Made by a program: the position numbers and the translations under genes | Assembly: GCA_009602725.1 (NCBI GenBank) | Contig: WELB01000005.1 | Coordinates: 1,082,183-1,102,764 of the forward strand | Source of the DNA: Spirogloea muscicola | Lineage: Eukaryota > Streptophyta > Zygnematophyceae > Spirogloeales > Spirogloeaceae | Direction of reading: 5' to 3' | DNA length: 20,582 bases | In this document: positions 18,863-20,582 of the stretch, piece by piece | Layout: every line of letters begins with the position of its first letter | Position numbering within the stretch: position 1 is the stretch's first letter | The notes under the pieces: model-generated | Database searches by the model: none | Seen by the model: the letters and a program-made list of their open reading frames with translations, nothing else | Told to the model about the DNA's origin: nothing

Positions 18863-20294
18863 TCACACGCGCGCGAGCTGTTGCTGTTCCTCGGCCTTCT
18901 CTTGAGGCGACTGGATCTGCGATGCAATAATGCAGCCGTCAGTCGGTCGCCAGCCTCCACATCAATACATTCGACCAAGCAGACAAAAGATCTTTGCCTC
19001 ATTGTGCTCAGAGGAACAAACAACCACAATCAGAAGTAAGGAAGCAAATTAAAGCTGACGGGCGAGGGCGTCTGGGACTATGATGGAGCTCAACTCAAGT
19101 CGTTAAGCTGCTAAATATGCTATGATTAAGAAAGACTTGCCCATAAGTATCATGGACAAGCGCTGCGCTGTCAAAAACAAGTGCCCCAAGCGGCTCCACA
19201 TGCATGTCAACTGAGTTCTCCTGCACACCCACCAAGCTGAGCGCCAGGAAGGTCGCCTTCACCGTGTTATGGGGATGCCGGGAGCCCACGATCTGAGCAG
19301 GTCTCCACAGCAAAGTACGTGAGCAGTGAGAAGAGGCTTCGATGAGGTGCTTGATGTGTGGCCATGTCTTCTTGCGATAAGCTTCATGTAGGAAATGCTA
19401 AACCCTGAACCCTAAATCCTAAACCCCTAAAACCTAAGCCCTAAACCATTCTCTTTCTTATTGATGTGCTGCAATAGAATTTGCGGAAGGAGGTATGAGG
19501 TGCAAAGGTGAGACCTTGCTCTTGACATCCTTGAAGCCACCTAGGCGCAGTATGCCGGCGACAGTGTTAGCGGCCGTGATGCCCTGCCCCGACTTGGCTG
19601 GCCACAGGTAGACCTGCCAAGAGGCCCCCGCACCACGAGCTGCCTAATCAGTGCCACCGGCAGCCACAAGATGTGGCAGGATGAGCTGCGGCTCAGTGGA
19701 CATGGTGGCAGCCAGGATGACGGATCCGGCAGTGCAAGCAGGTCTTCTTGTGTCGTGACACTACATCGACGAGCATGCGCCCGGCGTCCCACCTTTGTCT
19801 TCTCGTACTTGGCCACCTGCTCGTGGAAGATCGTGTGCCCATTGTAGCTCTCGAAGTAGTGCAGGTTCTTGACGGCCCGTGCGTACGCCTGTGCAGCGGC
19901 AGCGGGCGGCCGAGGAGGAGACGCACGCCAGGCGCCGATCAAACGTGCACAGAGTGAGAGGAGGTGATACTGTGCGACCATGGGACTGGCGACCGACGAC
20001 GAAGCGCAGCTTCGCACCTTGTCGACGGCGTCGGAGACCTCCGCCGACTTGCCCTTGCCAAAGCCGACGACGCCCTTCTCGTTGCCGCACACCACCAGCG
20101 CCGTGTAGCTCAGGAGGCCGCCGCCCTGTGACGCACACCACACGCAGCACACAGGAAGGCAACTTGGCGAAGCTCAGCCCCTGCATTGGCCAGGACTTCA
20201 GGATATACAAGTCAAGGTATTTAGGGTTTAGGGTTGAGGGTTTAGGGGGTTAGGGTTTAGGGCAGTGCCCGGCCAGCTCCACTGTATGGCTTTG

Positions 20295-20331
<37 letters not shown>

Positions 20332-20486
20332 ACCTTGGTGACCTTGCACGTCCGGTTGACGTCCACGACCTGCATCTGGTACTTCTGCACGGCGGAGCCG
20401 CCACCACGACCAACGCGGCGGACCTCAGCAAGAGCCGCTCTTCGCAAGCCGTGCTCATGCACCGCCGCCGCCGCTGCGGCCGCCAC
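18863..20486 (-). CDS. Mitochondrial-type ribosomal protein uS5 (uS5m), 6 exons seen, 5' end unresolved
   Basis: Minus-strand exons: about 20486-20334, 20125-20018, 19888-19793, 19613-19515, 19292-19233 and 18916-18863 (TGA), all phase 0. The product runs from HEHGLRRAALAEV through KYQMQVVDVNRTCKVTK/GGGLLSYTALVVCGNEKG, GFGKGKSAEVSDAVDK/AYARAVKNLHYF, VYLWPAKSGQGITAANTVAG, ILRLGGFKDVKSK/IVGSRHPHNTVKATFLALSL and a last exon IQSPQEKAEEQQQLARV. This is the uS5 double-stranded RNA-binding fold plus the C-terminal S5 domain (GxGKGK, GxGI.A..T, G..NP..V.KAT-like motifs). The NLHYFE segment points to the eukaryotic mitochondrial form rather than cytosolic uS5 (RPS2). It would sit in the mitochondrial small subunit near the decoding region. 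Upstream of 20486 the frame meets a TGA, and a GTGAGC donor near 20520 suggests another exon running off the window. The last two exons were chosen by family fit. Confidence 0.85.
19397..19447 (-). repeat. Degenerate telomere-like array in uS5m intron (exons 4-5)
   Basis: Seven degenerate units of CCCTAAA type (CTAAACC, CTGAACC, CTAAATC and so on) read on the plus strand; on the gene's sense strand they read TTTAGGG. The array sits in intron 19293-19514. Confidence 0.85.
20220..20262 (+). repeat. Telomere-like TTTAGGG array in uS5m intron (exons 1-2 of those seen)
   Basis: Six units, TTTAGGG with two expanded or variant copies (TTGAGGG, TTTAGGGGG, TTAGGG), read on the plus strand, opposite to the array at 19397. 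They lie in intron 20126-20333. Confidence 0.9.
20300..20331. repeat. GGC triplet tract in the same uS5m intron
   Basis: About ten GGC units on the plus strand lie immediately inside the donor of the intron (the donor GTGCGCC reads into the GCC run on the minus strand). Confidence 0.85.
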
Positions 20487-20582
20487 CGTCGCGAGGGCGG
20501 CGCTCGCTCACCCGCCTGCCACCGGCGCCGTCGCCGCCGCCGTGCGGCCGGCTGACTCGCCGCGCGTCCTCCTCGTCGCCCT

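Noticed and set aside
19397-20262. True chromosome end or telomere
   Set aside because: The arrays are short, degenerate and flanked on both sides by coding exons of one gene, so they are interstitial.
1-20582. Mobile elements, tRNA, rRNA, CRISPR or viral sequence
   Set aside because: I saw no transposase or reverse-transcriptase motifs, no terminal repeats, no cloverleaf with the conserved tRNA boxes and no regularly spaced repeats. A covariance-model scan and a repeat search would be needed to exclude small or old copies.

Overview
This window is nuclear DNA from a green plant-lineage organism, most likely a chlorophyte alga. The evidence is: protein genes split into short exons by GT-AG introns of about 70-360 bp; high GC in exons with many GGC/GCC triplet tracts; TGTAA polyadenylation-type signals downstream of several stops; land-plant/algal-specific families (ALDH22A1, the thylakoid DUF1118/RIQ family); and interstitial copies of the Arabidopsis/Chlorella-type telomere unit TTTAGGG. 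That unit argues mildly for a trebouxiophyte-like alga rather than a volvocine (TTTTAGGG), but this is inference. I see no bacterial operon, phage, transposon, tRNA, rRNA or CRISPR.

Layout. (1) 221-562, plus: last exon of a bZIP transcription factor with a His-Gly tail, 5' part off the window. (2) 1538-6077, minus: a complete 12-exon ALDH22A1 aldehyde dehydrogenase of about 617 residues, with an N-terminal membrane anchor and all catalytic residues. (3) 7011-8333, minus: a chloroplast DUF1118 protein related to RIQ1/RIQ2, whose putative transit peptide is interrupted by an in-frame TGA. (4) 10113-11453, minus: cytosolic ribosomal protein eS17 (RPS17), 5 exons, with the start codon alone in its exon. 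(5) 12832-15202, plus: an SNAPC4/MYB4R-type multi-Myb protein, probably the DNA-binding subunit of the snRNA-activating complex, with unusual repeats. (6) 16293-18172, plus: an FKBP-type peptidyl-prolyl isomerase with a charged tail. (7) 18863-20486, minus: mitochondrial-type ribosomal protein uS5, 6 exons seen, 5' end at or beyond the window edge; two of its introns carry telomere-like repeats in opposite orientation.

Arrangement. bZIP and ALDH22A1 converge; ALDH22A1, DUF1118 and RPS17 run in tandem on the minus strand; RPS17 and SNAPC4 diverge from a GCC-rich 1.4 kb region; FKBP and uS5m converge. The genes do not form one pathway: this looks like ordinary euchromatin of a compact algal genome. 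Every splice model was built by hand from reading-frame continuity and family knowledge, and no alignment was run. I did not find a convincing new multi-gene system. The best leads are the telomere-repeat introns, the telo-box palindrome upstream of RPS17, the altered SNAPC4 Myb array and the in-frame stop in the DUF1118 gene.
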